From Pseudomonadota bacterium (GTDB lineage Bacteria > Pseudomonadota > Gammaproteobacteria > Pseudomonadales > Pseudohongiellaceae): a stretch of DNA of 64,000 nt. The stretch lies in assembly GCA_027621405.1 (NCBI GenBank), contig JAQCBT010000002.1, positions 62,001 to 126,000 of the forward strand, given 5' to 3'. Positions 26,511-37,925 of the stretch are shown here, piece after piece (position 1 is the first letter of the stretch; each line of letters starts with the position of its first letter). The notes beneath the pieces were generated by a model. The model had not been told where the DNA came from, searched no databases, and saw only the letters and a list, made by a program, of their open reading frames with translations. The translations under genes were made by a program, and so were the position numbers.

Positions 26511-27590
26511 GTGTCTTCAGAAGATCTAATCGATCGCGCTGGCGCTATCCGCGAAGGTGAAGAGTTGGACATGGATCGTCTGCGTGCCCATCTCGAACCT
26601 GTGCTAGGGCCCCAGGCGCAAACGCTGGAAGTCAAACAGTTCCCCGGCGGCCACTCCAATCTCACCTACCTGCTCAGCAGTGGCGACGAATCCTGGGTTC
26701 TTCGCCGCCCTCCCTTTGGCAGCAAGGTGAAGTCTGCGCACGATATGTCGCGGGAATACCGTATCCTGTCAGCTCTCAAGGGTGTGTTTTCCTACGGGCC
26801 GGTGCTCATTCATTTCTGTGATGATCCTGATGTCATCGGCTGCGATTTTTACCTGATGAACTATATCCGCGGGCTGGTGATTCGCCGGGATTACCCGACC
26901 CACCTGGGTTTGAGTCCGTCACAGATACGTCAGCAACTCCTGAATTTCTTCGATGTTCTCAGCGAATTGCACTCCGTGGACCTGGTGCAAGCCGGCCTCG
27001 ATAATTTTGGCAAACCCCAGGGCTACGTGCAGCGCCAGGTGGATGGTTGGTGTCGACGCTGGGCAGATGCGGTGACTCCGGATACGGTAAACGTCGATGC
27101 CACCATGCAATGGCTGCAAGACAATATGCCGGCTGAGAGTGGCAAGGCCAGTGTGATCCACAACGATTACAAGCTGGATAATGTGATCTTCAGTGCCGAC
27201 AACCCCTTGCAGGTGATAGGTGTGCTGGACTGGGAAATGGCCACAGTGGGGGATCCATTAATGGATCTCGGTTGTACCCTGGGGTATTGGGTACAAACCT
27301 CTGACCCTGAATTTTTTCGGGAGTCGCGCACCATGCCTTCCGATATCGAAGGGGCGCCGGGGAGGGGGGAGATTATCCAGCGCTTCCAGGAAAAGACCGG
27401 CTTAGCGGTCGATAATTTTCCCTTCTATTTCTGTTTCGGCCTGTTCCGGCTCTGCGTAATCGGCCAACAAATTTACTATCGCTACTATCATGGTCACACG
27501 AAAGACGAGCGCTTCGCGGGTTTCCTGAAGAAAGCCTACGTGTTGCAGCAGATGTGTGAGTTGATAATTCGCGGCGAGATTACCGAGTAG
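26511..27590 (+). CDS. APH-type phosphotransferase, LvaA/ACAD10-kinase-like
   Basis: A 359-residue aminoglycoside-phosphotransferase-fold kinase beginning at a GTG (SSEDLIDRAGAIREGEELD). The nucleotide end has FPGGHSNLTYLL and WVLRRPPFG. The catalytic loop is HNDYKLDN near residue 217 and the metal loop is LDWEMATVGDPLMDLG. This is the sub-branch found next to or fused with acyl-CoA dehydrogenases, including the kinase half of mammalian ACAD10/11 and LvaA of the Pseudomonas levulinate pathway, which phosphorylate 4-hydroxyacyl-CoAs. Aminoglycoside resistance is therefore unlikely. The operon with two acyl-CoA dehydrogenases, a phosphatase-fold protein and an SDR fits a 4-hydroxyacyl-CoA route. 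Confidence 0.88.
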   Translation: MSSEDLIDRAGAIREGEELDMDRLRAHLEPVLGPQAQTLEVKQFPGGHSNLTYLLSSGDESWVLRRPPFGSKVKSAHDMSREYRILSALKGVFSYGPVLIHFCDDPDVIGCDFYLMNYIRGLVIRRDYPTHLGLSPSQIRQQLLNFFDVLSELHSVDLVQAGLDNFGKPQGYVQRQVDGWCRRWADAVTPDTVNVDATMQWLQDNMPAESGKASVIHNDYKLDNVIFSADNPLQVIGVLDWEMATVGDPLMDLGCTLGYWVQTSDPEFFRESRTMPSDIEGAPGRGEIIQRFQEKTGLAVDNFPFYFCFGLFRLCVIGQQIYYRYYHGHTKDERFAGFLKKAYVLQQMCELIIRGEITE

Positions 27591-27596
27591 AAAATC

Positions 27597-28388
27597 ATGT
27601 CCCTTAAATCTCAAGATCTTTTCAATGTGGCGGGCAAGACAGCGATCGTGACCGGTGGCTCCCGTGGAATCGGGCGCATGATCGCGGAAGCCTACGTTGA
27701 GAATGGCGTCAAAACCTATATTACGGCGCGAAAAGAAGATGCGTGTAAGCAGGCCGCGGAAGAGCTATCGAGCAAGGGAACCTGCATAGCGTTTCCGGCG
27801 GACCTGTCCACCACCGAAGGGCGTGCAAGCTTCGTCGACAGGATAAAGTCGGAACTGGATACTCTGGATATCCTGGTCAACAATGCCGGCGCGGCCTGGG
27901 GCGCACCGTTCGCCGAATACCCCGAAGAAGGCTATGACAAGGTGATGAATATCAACGTGAAGGCCATCTTCATGCTGACTCGTGATCTACTGCCACTGCT
28001 GACAAGGAACGCGTCACCCGCGGATCCATCCCGTGTCATCAATATTGGGTCTATCGATGGCCTGCGTGTGTCGACCACGGACAACTTCGCCTACGGTGCC
28101 AGCAAGGCGGCCGTGCACTTTCTGACCAAGAACCTGGCCTTGCGTCTGGCGCCCCAGGGCCTGACAGTGAATGCCATTGCCCCAGGCCCATTCGAAAGCA
28201 AGATGATGGATTTTATGCTGGAGAAATACCGGGACAAGATTGAGGCAGAGAACCCGTTGGGTCGCATAGGGAGCCCCGAGGACATGGCTGGTCTGGCGCT
28301 CTACCTGGCTTCGCCAGCTACACGTTACCTCACCGGACAGGTCATCGCCCTTGATGGCGGTCGTCACCTTGGCTCACGCCAGGATTGA
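27597..28388 (+). CDS. SDR family oxidoreductase
   Basis: A classical short-chain dehydrogenase of 263 residues: cofactor loop TGGSRGIG, NNAG in LVNNAGAAWG, catalytic Ser in INIGSIDG, YGASKAA with Tyr and Lys, and the C-terminal GQVIALDGGRHLGSRQD. It lies 6 bp after the APH-type kinase and ends the acyl-CoA operon. Reduction or oxidation of a keto/hydroxy group on the pathway's acyl intermediate is likely. The NAD/NADP preference is not clear from the sequence. Confidence 0.92.
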   Translation: MSLKSQDLFNVAGKTAIVTGGSRGIGRMIAEAYVENGVKTYITARKEDACKQAAEELSSKGTCIAFPADLSTTEGRASFVDRIKSELDTLDILVNNAGAAWGAPFAEYPEEGYDKVMNINVKAIFMLTRDLLPLLTRNASPADPSRVINIGSIDGLRVSTTDNFAYGASKAAVHFLTKNLALRLAPQGLTVNAIAPGPFESKMMDFMLEKYRDKIEAENPLGRIGSPEDMAGLALYLASPATRYLTGQVIALDGGRHLGSRQD

Positions 28389-28469
28389 TTCGCCTCAACC
28401 CGTTTCTTTCTACCTATGCAGGTGGTACTTTAATTCACCCGATCAACCATCGATATTCGAGAGTAGCTG

Positions 28470-29129
28470 TTGAGCAAATCAAGTAACAAGACAATCCCAC
28501 GTGGGGTCATTGCCGCCATGGCTTTTGCCAGCGGCGCCTGCATCATGACCATTGAGATGTTGGGAGCGCGAATTCTCTCGCCCTATTTTGGCGGCAGTCT
28601 CTCTGTGTGGGGCAGCATCATCACTATATTCATGCTGGCCCTGGCCATGGGTTACCTGTTCGGTGGTCGATTGTCCACACGCAATCCCAATGCTGTCACC
28701 TTCGCGATGTTCTATATCAGCGCCGCCGTGTTCTCATTGCCGGTTATCTTTCTGTCGGACCAGATCATGGAGCCAATATTCATGGTCATGGAAGATCCCC
28801 GATATGGTTCACTATTCGCCGCGATATTCCTGTTCTTTATCCCGACAACCATTCTCGGCATGATTTCTCCGTATGCGGTGCGCTTGATGGTAAAGAGCGA
28901 AGAGCATAGTGGTCACATGGCTGGCTTGCTCTATTTTGTCTCTACCCTGGGAAGCGCAGTAGGAACCCTGGGAACCAGTTTCTATTTTGTCCTGTGGTGG
29001 GAAGTCGACCAGATCCTGTGGGGAACCATCGCAGCCCTGGCGCTCTGTGGCTGCATGATCCTGGTCGCGCACTACGCCATTAATCCTCAGTCGCAGAAAG
29101 AGCAAGGACGGCATGCGAAGAATGCCTAA
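28470..29129 (+). CDS. Membrane half of a split spermidine-synthase-like protein
   Basis: A 219-residue membrane protein with about six hydrophobic helices: MAFASGACIMTIEMLGARILSPYFGGSLSVWGSIITIFMLALAMGYLFGGRLS, then FFIPTTILGMISPYAVRLM and LLYFVSTLGSAVGTLGTSFYFV. This matches the N-terminal membrane domain of fused MFS/spermidine synthases. The start is probably the TTG at 28470, because the first ATG (codon 17) would cut into the first helix. It overlaps the catalytic-domain gene by 17 bp, so one ancestral fusion appears split into two reading frames, or the two halves are naturally separate. Confidence 0.85.
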   Translation: MSKSSNKTIPRGVIAAMAFASGACIMTIEMLGARILSPYFGGSLSVWGSIITIFMLALAMGYLFGGRLSTRNPNAVTFAMFYISAAVFSLPVIFLSDQIMEPIFMVMEDPRYGSLFAAIFLFFIPTTILGMISPYAVRLMVKSEEHSGHMAGLLYFVSTLGSAVGTLGTSFYFVLWWEVDQILWGTIAALALCGCMILVAHYAINPQSQKEQGRHAKNA

Positions 29130-30015
29130 GTTAATTTCCTGTTTTCTGTTTGTAGTATCGCTGCAACTGGCCACCGGTCTCGGCGCTGCCGAGGCTATTC
29201 ACGAGGAGCGCTCACGTTATCGCGACATCACCGTGACCCAGATTGGAGAGCGTCGATGCCTGTTGTTCAACGTCCATCGCGGTGATCGCAATCAAACCTG
29301 CGTGATGGTGAACGACCGCGATCGACTCGTATTCGATTACACGAAGATGAGTTTCGCCGGTTTATTGCTTAATCCCGAACCGTCCAGAATTCTGGTGATC
29401 GGGCTGGGAGGCGGCTCTATCCCCCTGACGTTCTCGGATATGTTCCCCACTGCCCAGATAGATATTGTGGAAATCGATGACGCAGTGGTTCGGGTCGCGA
29501 AAGAATTTTTCTTCTTCGAAGAAACAGAGAATATGCGGGTCTTTGTCGATGATGGCAGGCCCTTCATAAAACGCGCCGGAATTCGCGGGCAGACTTACGA
29601 TTACATTGTTCTTGATGCATTCAGCGGGGACTATATTCCCGAGCACATGTTGACCCGGGAGTTCCTGGAAGAGGTCAAATCCATAATGGGCCCGGACTCT
29701 GTTCTGATTGCCAACACCTTTTCCACGAGTCGCCTGTACGACCATGAATCCGTTACCTACCAGCGAGCATTCGGTGAGTTTTTCAACTTCAAGCTGCCCA
29801 CGTCCGGAAACCGGATCATCATCACGCAACTCGAGCCGCTCCCGCCCCGTGGTGAGCTGGTGACACGTGCGGCTGATCTGGCCGAACGCATGGTCAAGTA
29901 TGATGTTCCGCTCAATGATTATCCGCGGCGGCTGTCAACGCGTGTCGATTGGGATATGAGTCGCCGCGAGTTGACCGATCAGTACTCCCCCGGAAATCTG
30001 CTGCAGGAAAACTAG
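29113..30015 (+). CDS. Spermidine-synthase-like (SpeE-fold) protein with N-terminal export signal
   Basis: The 300-residue protein opens with a hydrophobic signal (PKLISCFLFVVSLQLATGLGAAEA), so the catalytic domain is probably exported or membrane-tethered. The fold is recognisable from the nucleotide-binding GLGGGSIPLTFSDMFPTAQIDIVEID near residue 96, VDDGRPF, and DAFSGDYIPEHMLTREF near residue 168. In true polyamine synthases the last region carries the catalytic Asp residues. Here it follows the DAFxxxxxPxH pattern of the fused family, whose reaction is unproven. Aminopropyl transfer in the periplasm would need an exported donor, so another role is possible. Confidence 0.83.
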   Translation: MRRMPKLISCFLFVVSLQLATGLGAAEAIHEERSRYRDITVTQIGERRCLLFNVHRGDRNQTCVMVNDRDRLVFDYTKMSFAGLLLNPEPSRILVIGLGGGSIPLTFSDMFPTAQIDIVEIDDAVVRVAKEFFFFEETENMRVFVDDGRPFIKRAGIRGQTYDYIVLDAFSGDYIPEHMLTREFLEEVKSIMGPDSVLIANTFSTSRLYDHESVTYQRAFGEFFNFKLPTSGNRIIITQLEPLPPRGELVTRAADLAERMVKYDVPLNDYPRRLSTRVDWDMSRRELTDQYSPGNLLQEN

Positions 30016-30087
30016 CGGGTCACAAACCAGTTTTTTCAATCTGCCCTCAACAGAACCTGGCAAACCGAAGCCAGACGGGAGAAAACC

Positions 30088-30918
30088 ATGCGCCACATTA
30101 GCAGTCTCGTTCTTGGCCTGTCCCTGCTGCTATCCCTGCCCAGCCGGGCGGACGTCGAAATCGTTGCAGATGTAGTCTATGGTCATAAAGACGGCATGGC
30201 CCTCTTTTATGATGTGCTCAAGCCGGAAAACGCCAACGGTGCCGGTGTTGCCTACATGATCAGCGGCGGCTGGTTCTCGCGCTGGTCGCCACCGCAGGCT
30301 AGGGCAGGCCAGTTCAGTGCCTTGTTGAGTGAGGGCTTTACCGTGTTTGCCGTTCATCATGGCAGTGCCCCGCGTTATAAAGTCCCCGAAGCCTACGCCG
30401 ACGTGAGTCTCGCGCTCAGGCATATCAAACTTCATGCGAGCGACCACGGTATTGATGCAGACCGCCTGGGGGTCATGGGGGGAAGCGCCGGAGGTCATCT
30501 GTCACTGATGCTGGGCCTGAATTCAGATGCGGGCGATGAGCGGGCCGATGAAGCCGTGCTGCGACAGGATAACCATATAGCAGCTATCGTGGCCTATTTC
30601 CCGCCAGTAGACCTGCGGCCGCTGGTCGGCCCCAGTGAGCGCTTTCCCGCTCTCGATTTCGAATCTGGCAAGGCAGCATCTATCTCACCGATTTTGTTTG
30701 CGGACAGGGCAGACCCACCCACCTTGCTGATTCATGGTGATGCCGATACCCTGGTGCCGATCTCCAATTCAGAGATCATGCAGGCCGAGTTCAGGAAACA
30801 GGGTGTGGTTTCCGATTTCATCACGATCCCGGGTGCTGGACACGGCTTCCGTGGCGACGACGCCATGACAGCCTGGAACGCTTCCGTGGATTGGTTCAGG
30901 ACCCATCTGCTCGATTGA
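30088..30918 (+). CDS. Secreted alpha/beta hydrolase
   Basis: The 276-residue protein has a signal peptide (SSLVLGLSLLLSLPSRA) and an alpha/beta-hydrolase core: ISGGWFSRW as the oxyanion loop, nucleophile elbow GGSAGGH near residue 132, HGDADTLVP with the Asp, and the His in GAGHGFRGDD. The GGSAGG form is typical of BD-FAE/carboxylesterase-like enzymes. It is probably a periplasmic esterase. It lies 72 bp after the spermidine-synthase-like gene; the functional link is unclear. Confidence 0.87.
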   Translation: MRHISSLVLGLSLLLSLPSRADVEIVADVVYGHKDGMALFYDVLKPENANGAGVAYMISGGWFSRWSPPQARAGQFSALLSEGFTVFAVHHGSAPRYKVPEAYADVSLALRHIKLHASDHGIDADRLGVMGGSAGGHLSLMLGLNSDAGDERADEAVLRQDNHIAAIVAYFPPVDLRPLVGPSERFPALDFESGKAASISPILFADRADPPTLLIHGDADTLVPISNSEIMQAEFRKQGVVSDFITIPGAGHGFRGDDAMTAWNASVDWFRTHLLD

Positions 30919-30958
30919 TTCGGGATATGCTTAGCTCGAGAGGGCGTTGATTTGCTTG

Positions 30959-33855
<2,897 letters not shown>

Positions 33856-34063
33856 AGGAGTTCTCTCAAGCTCAGGCGGCTAGTTTGCCACTAATTTCCT
33901 TCTTGCACAATTTCCACCGCCGTCTCGAATTTCAACGGTTTTCAGGGAGTTTGTGTGGATTCGGCACTTTTCCCTGGGCAGGGAAACAAAGTGGGTTACG
34001 TTTTCAATAGCCCGTGAGTCGATCATGCGCCACGAGAGAGGCTGTCATAGTAAAGCAGCATTG

Positions 34064-34105
34064 TTGATGTAGATTAATTTGTTGTGTCATATTGGGCCAT
34101 ACACT
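34064..34105 (+). promoter_or_regulatory. FNR box plus -10 for the tandem usp gene at 34150
   Basis: TTGAT-GTAG-ATTAA at 34064-34077 matches the FNR consensus at 9 of 10 positions. TACACT at 34100-34105 as -10 predicts a start near 34112 and puts the box centre at -41.5, the class II activation position. The rest of the 294-bp gap between fnr and this gene holds nothing else I can name. Confidence 0.72.
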
Positions 34106-34149
34106 GAGCCTGTTACATATTTGATCCAAGGTCAGCGAGGGAATAATCC

Positions 34150-35055
34150 ATGGAGCTATCAAAACTGCTGGTAATAATCGAGCCGGACTCTGGAACCCAG
34201 CCCGCACTCGAAAAAGCAAAATCCCTGGCCAGGTTAGCCGATTGCGAAATCGAATTATTGCTGACTGAGTTCACTACTTACCTTGAAGATGGATTTTTCT
34301 TCGATCCGGAGCAGGCCAAACAGATGCGCTATGACCTTGCTGACCGACGCATGGCCGATCTCGAGGCGCTCGCGCAACCTCTCCGGGAGCAGGGGCTGGA
34401 AGTTAGTTGTTCTGTAGCCTGGGGTAATCCTCCTTATATGGAAACCTTGTCTCGCATCAAGCAACTTAATCCTTCTATGGTGTTAAAGACCACGCGTCAT
34501 CACAGCAAGGTGTCCAGGATGTTTCTCACGCACGAGGACTGGGAACTGGTGCGCTATTCGCCTGTACCGCTACTGCTGGTGAAAGAGAGACACTGGGAAG
34601 ATGCGCCAAGAATTCTGGTAGCGGTGGATCCTTATCACATCAACGACAAGCCAGCGGCCTTGGAGAACAAAATGATCACGGCAGCCAGGGCATTCGCCAA
34701 TGAAACCGGTGGTGATGTGCATCTCTTCCATTCGGCCTGGGTGTCTCCACTGGCCGGATCCTATCCCCTGGCACCCAATATCGAGAAAGAAGAGACGGTA
34801 TTGCACGACATGGCCGCAGCCAATGGGGTTGATGGCAACAATGTGCACTGGTCACTGGATCGTGTCGATGAATCCTTGCCCGAGATAGTGGATGAGCTTG
34901 GCGTCAATATTCTCGTCATGGGAGCAATCTCGCGCTCCAAGATTGACCGACTGCTACTGGGAAGCACGGCAGAAAAAATTATCGATTCCGTGGAGTGCGA
35001 TATCTTGATTCTCAAACCGGACGAAATGCCCAGTCTGAACACTATTCTGGTGTAG
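34150..35055 (+). CDS. Tandem-domain universal stress protein
   Basis: A 301-residue protein of two UspA folds (roughly 1-150 and 151-301). The first begins LSKLLVIIEPDSGTQPALEKAKSLA and the second RILVAVDPYHINDKPAALENKMITAA. The C-terminal half keeps the signature NILVMGAISRSKIDRLLLGSTAEKIIDSVECDILILKP, the family's G-x2-x9-GS nucleotide loop in changed form. It is a paralogue of the gene at 38030 and of the E. coli UspE kind. A GAGGGA site precedes the ATG, and the upstream FNR box suggests induction at low oxygen. Confidence 0.92.
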   Translation: MELSKLLVIIEPDSGTQPALEKAKSLARLADCEIELLLTEFTTYLEDGFFFDPEQAKQMRYDLADRRMADLEALAQPLREQGLEVSCSVAWGNPPYMETLSRIKQLNPSMVLKTTRHHSKVSRMFLTHEDWELVRYSPVPLLLVKERHWEDAPRILVAVDPYHINDKPAALENKMITAARAFANETGGDVHLFHSAWVSPLAGSYPLAPNIEKEETVLHDMAAANGVDGNNVHWSLDRVDESLPEIVDELGVNILVMGAISRSKIDRLLLGSTAEKIIDSVECDILILKPDEMPSLNTILV

Positions 35056-35110
35056 GATTTTAAGGCAGGCTCAGGGAGAGCGAGGAGAGTCGGGGTAGGC
35101 CTGGTGCCGG

Positions 35111-35153
35111 GGTACAGGGTGCAGGCAGAGCCTGCTGCACCATACTCTGTACC
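35111..35153. repeat. Long inverted repeat between convergent usp genes
   Basis: GGTACAG at the left pairs with CTGTACC at the right, and inside it GGTGCAGGC pairs with GCCTGCTGCACC, leaving a small AGA loop. There is no T tract on either strand. It could be a structured mRNA end shared by two convergent genes, or a factor-dependent stop. Confidence 0.6.
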
Positions 35154-35180
35154 TGCATCGCTGCCTGTCAGGAAGCATCG

Positions 35181-35615
35181 TTAAGCCTCTTTGCCCACGT
35201 GGACGGTCATGACATCGCAGGTTGCGCCGTGTAGCACCTTGATTGCTGTCGAACCCAGCAGAATCTTCCAGCCGGAATGGCCATGGCTTCCTATCACAAT
35301 CGCATCGGCATTGATTTCGTTGGCCAGATTTCTCACCTCGGGTGCTGGTGCTCCCAGCAGGGTATGCACGCGATCTGCGTCCACTGATAATTCATCGGCG
35401 ATCTTTTTCAGTTTCTGTTCGGCAAAATTTATCGCCTCCTGCTGTAATTCGCTGATATTTACCGCGTAAATATCCATGCTATAGGCTGCTGCAACCGGTT
35501 CTACCACATGCACGAGGTGCAGTTTCCTGGTGTCACCTGCCAGTTGCACGGCGGTATCTATGACTTTCTTCGAGTCTGCTGAAAGGTCTATTGCTACGAG
35601 GACTGTGTTGTACAT
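35181..35615 (-). CDS. Single-domain universal stress protein UspA
   Basis: The 144-residue protein starts MYNTVLVAIDLSADSKKVIDTAVQLA and ends with the ATP-binding signature GSHGHSGWKILLGSTAIKVLHGATCDVMTV, fully matching G-x2-G-x9-GS/T. It is therefore probably of the nucleotide-binding type and forms dimers. GGGAG lies before the ATG. An FNR-type site with a matching -10 precedes it. It is convergent with the tandem usp gene and lies about 107 bp from the stop of the cardiolipin synthase gene on the same strand. Confidence 0.95.
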   Translation of the reverse strand: MYNTVLVAIDLSADSKKVIDTAVQLAGDTRKLHLVHVVEPVAAAYSMDIYAVNISELQQEAINFAEQKLKKIADELSVDADRVHTLLGAPAPEVRNLANEINADAIVIGSHGHSGWKILLGSTAIKVLHGATCDVMTVHVGKEA

Positions 35616-35667
35616 GGGCTTGCTCCCGTAATTGGCTGTACGGCAAAAGTGCCTGCTCTATCTTGTC

Positions 35668-35709
35668 ATTGTGATTGCTATGGTCAGTTAGTCGCTTGAT
35701 TTATGTCAA
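35668..35709 (-). promoter_or_regulatory. FNR box plus -10 for uspA at 35615
   Basis: On the - strand TTGAC-ATAA-ATCAA (35696-35709) matches the FNR consensus at 9 of 10 positions. CACAAT at 35668-35673 as -10 predicts a start near 35661, again with the box centre at -41.5. It lies outside the upstream cardiolipin synthase gene. Confidence 0.68.
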
Positions 35710-35722
35710 GCGTGATCGCTGC

Positions 35723-37156
35723 CTACAGGTACGGTGAAAACAGCCAGGATAGCGCGTTGCGGATACGAATGGGCAGAGGTTCCTTGCCAAGCAGCTCAAC
35801 ATTCACCCGTTTTGCCTGGGCCAGGTTTTTTCCAATGTATTCCGCTAGCTGACTTGTGAATTCTCTGCTGAACACTTCAACGCCCAGTTCAAAATTCAGT
35901 CGCAAGCTGCGTGGGTCCATGTTCGCAGAGCCAATCAGACTGTACAGATCATCGACCAGTATCGCCTTGGTATGAATAAATGGTGCAGGCAGAAAGAATA
36001 CATCGAGTTCTCTTTCAATTATGTAGCGCAGGTTGTGCTGTGCAGCGTAGTGGGCAAGATGGATGTTGCTGCGCTCAGGTAGCAGTATTTTGACATCGAC
36101 ACCCCTTAGGGCAGCCCCCTGCAGCGCTGCTACGATTTCCGGGCCGGGAAGAAAATACGGTGTCACCAGCCATATCCGCGTCCTTGCCACAGAAAACACT
36201 CCCAGCATGACTTCCACCAGTTGATCGAGATGTTCATTGGGGCCATCCAGTATCAGGCGTGTCCAGATATCAGACTCAGTCTTGTTGGTATTGGCCGGGT
36301 GAAAGCAGGAGTCAGAATCATCGCCAGTGCAATGATTCCAATCCCTGAGGAAGGCTCTTTCCAGGTCATCGACGATTTTTCCGTGCAGTCGGAAGTGCAG
36401 GTCTTTGGCACACTTGGGATTGTTCGTACGTGAAACCAGGTGACGATCACTGATGTTTTGTCCACCTATAAAAGTCGTATGCGAATCAACGACCACAATC
36501 TTCCGGTGATTGCGCATATTGATGTGCAACGAGGGAGGCAATAGTTGAATCGGATTAAAATATTCAAAGGGTATCCGGGCCTTGCGCAGTTTGCGGGCGA
36601 TGCCCGGAGGGTAGGCGATGCCACCCAGGCCGTCGAGAATGATCCTGACATCGGCACCGTGAGACTTTGCTTCCTTGAGCGCTTCTACGACCTGACCTCC
36701 CGATTCGCCATCCTGGAAAATATAGGTGGAGAGGTAGACCCGTTCCCTGGCCTGGCTGATGGCCTCTATCACGGCTGGATAAAAGGCTTCGCCATTTTCC
36801 AGAATCGTCAAGTCATCACAGGAGTGCAATCCGTAGCCTGTCACCCTTTCTCCGATCAGGGAGTACGGCCTGAAGTTTGTGCCTGTGGGCTCGCTGATGC
36901 TCTTGCCGGTGCCCTTAAGATCGCCGGGCTGGTAGCTGCCTTGCGCCCGTTGGCGCGTGCGATTGATGCCCAGAATCAGGTAGGTGATGGGCCCAATTAA
37001 TGGTAATACCAGACAGAAAACTACCCAGGCGAGGGCGGACCTGCTGTCGTTCTTGGTGAGCAGTGCATGCAATGCAGCCGTGACACTGGCGATCACGGTG
37101 AGTAGCGCGACCGCTATATCGATCCAGCCATCCAGTGATATCTGGGCGACGCTCAT
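35723..37156 (-). CDS. Cardiolipin synthase (PLD family)
   Basis: A 477-residue membrane phospholipid synthase. Two N-terminal hydrophobic segments (IAVALLTVIASVTAALHALL and FCLVLPLIGPITYLILGI) precede two phospholipase-D catalytic motifs: HRKIVVVD near residue 217 and HTKAILVDD near residue 395. The enzyme joins phosphatidyl groups to make cardiolipin. It overlaps the stop region of the upstream EEP-family gene by 4 bp, an arrangement resembling E. coli ybhP-ybhO (clsB). The two N-terminal membrane spans are more like ClsA, so I leave the symbol open. Confidence 0.92.
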   Translation of the reverse strand: MSVAQISLDGWIDIAVALLTVIASVTAALHALLTKNDSRSALAWVVFCLVLPLIGPITYLILGINRTRQRAQGSYQPGDLKGTGKSISEPTGTNFRPYSLIGERVTGYGLHSCDDLTILENGEAFYPAVIEAISQARERVYLSTYIFQDGESGGQVVEALKEAKSHGADVRIILDGLGGIAYPPGIARKLRKARIPFEYFNPIQLLPPSLHINMRNHRKIVVVDSHTTFIGGQNISDRHLVSRTNNPKCAKDLHFRLHGKIVDDLERAFLRDWNHCTGDDSDSCFHPANTNKTESDIWTRLILDGPNEHLDQLVEVMLGVFSVARTRIWLVTPYFLPGPEIVAALQGAALRGVDVKILLPERSNIHLAHYAAQHNLRYIIERELDVFFLPAPFIHTKAILVDDLYSLIGSANMDPRSLRLNFELGVEVFSREFTSQLAEYIGKNLAQAKRVNVELLGKEPLPIRIRNALSWLFSPYL

Positions 37157-37905
37157 GGCGCCCGACCCGGACTGACGAGCGACACTTCTGCCAGCAAGGC
37201 ACAGTGATCTGAAAGGTCGCGCCAGGATTTGCTGCTGAGCACCTCCACTTTGTTGACCTGGAATCCCCGCACATAGATTCGATCCATGGGCAGCATCGGG
37301 AAGGCCGCAGGATAAGTGACGGCAGTCTTATCCTTGATGAGTTCATGCGCGTCCAGGAGGCCGCAACCATTAGTGAGTTCCCGGTGCAGGGTCTTGCGCC
37401 AGTCGTTGAAGTCACCAGCCAGTATCAGTGGCGAACTGGCCGGGACGGAGGTCTCGATATGTTTGATCAGGCGCTGTAGCTGGACCCTTCTCTCGCTCTC
37501 AAACAGGCCGAAGTGTACGCAAAGCAGGTGTATACCATTCTCGAGCACCCCATGCAGGATGCCTCGTTGGGAGAATCTGAGAGTAGAGACGTCGATGTTA
37601 TTGGTCTCACTGAACGGCAACTCGGACAGTATGGCATTGCCGTGGTGGCCATGCTGGTAAATGGCGTTCTTGCCGTAGGCGAAATGGTCCCAGACCGAGT
37701 CTGCGAGGAACTCGAATTGATTCCCCTCTGGCCAGCCAGGAATCCTGGCCCTGTGGCGGTGATTTTCGCCGATTACTTCCTGCAGAAAGACCAGGTTTGG
37801 TGTAGACTCCCTGAGTTTACTGCGAATAGATTCCAGCGTATAACGGCGGTTGCCGATTGAGAACCCCTTGTGGATGTTCAGCGTCAAAATCCGGAAATTG
37901 ACCAT
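37153..37905 (-). CDS. Endonuclease/exonuclease/phosphatase (EEP) family protein, YbhP-like
   Basis: I use the ATG at 37905 (MVNFRILTLNIHKGFS) rather than the track's GTG at 37920; neither has a strong ribosome-binding site. The 250-residue protein has EEP motifs LTLNIHKG, LQEVIGE, AGDFNDWR and a C-terminal LSDHCALLAEV, so a metal-dependent phosphoesterase is expected. No signal peptide is seen. Its stop overlaps the cardiolipin synthase start by 4 bp, as in ybhPO-type operons, which suggests a lipid-phosphate substrate rather than DNA. Confidence 0.87.
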   Translation of the reverse strand: MVNFRILTLNIHKGFSIGNRRYTLESIRSKLRESTPNLVFLQEVIGENHRHRARIPGWPEGNQFEFLADSVWDHFAYGKNAIYQHGHHGNAILSELPFSETNNIDVSTLRFSQRGILHGVLENGIHLLCVHFGLFESERRVQLQRLIKHIETSVPASSPLILAGDFNDWRKTLHRELTNGCGLLDAHELIKDKTAVTYPAAFPMLPMDRIYVRGFQVNKVEVLSSKSWRDLSDHCALLAEVSLVSPGRAP

Positions 37906-37925
37906 ACGCCTGTGCTGCACAATAG

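Noticed and set aside
26511-27590. Aminoglycoside resistance kinase
   Set aside because: The sub-branch and operon point to acyl-CoA metabolism; only the fold is shared.
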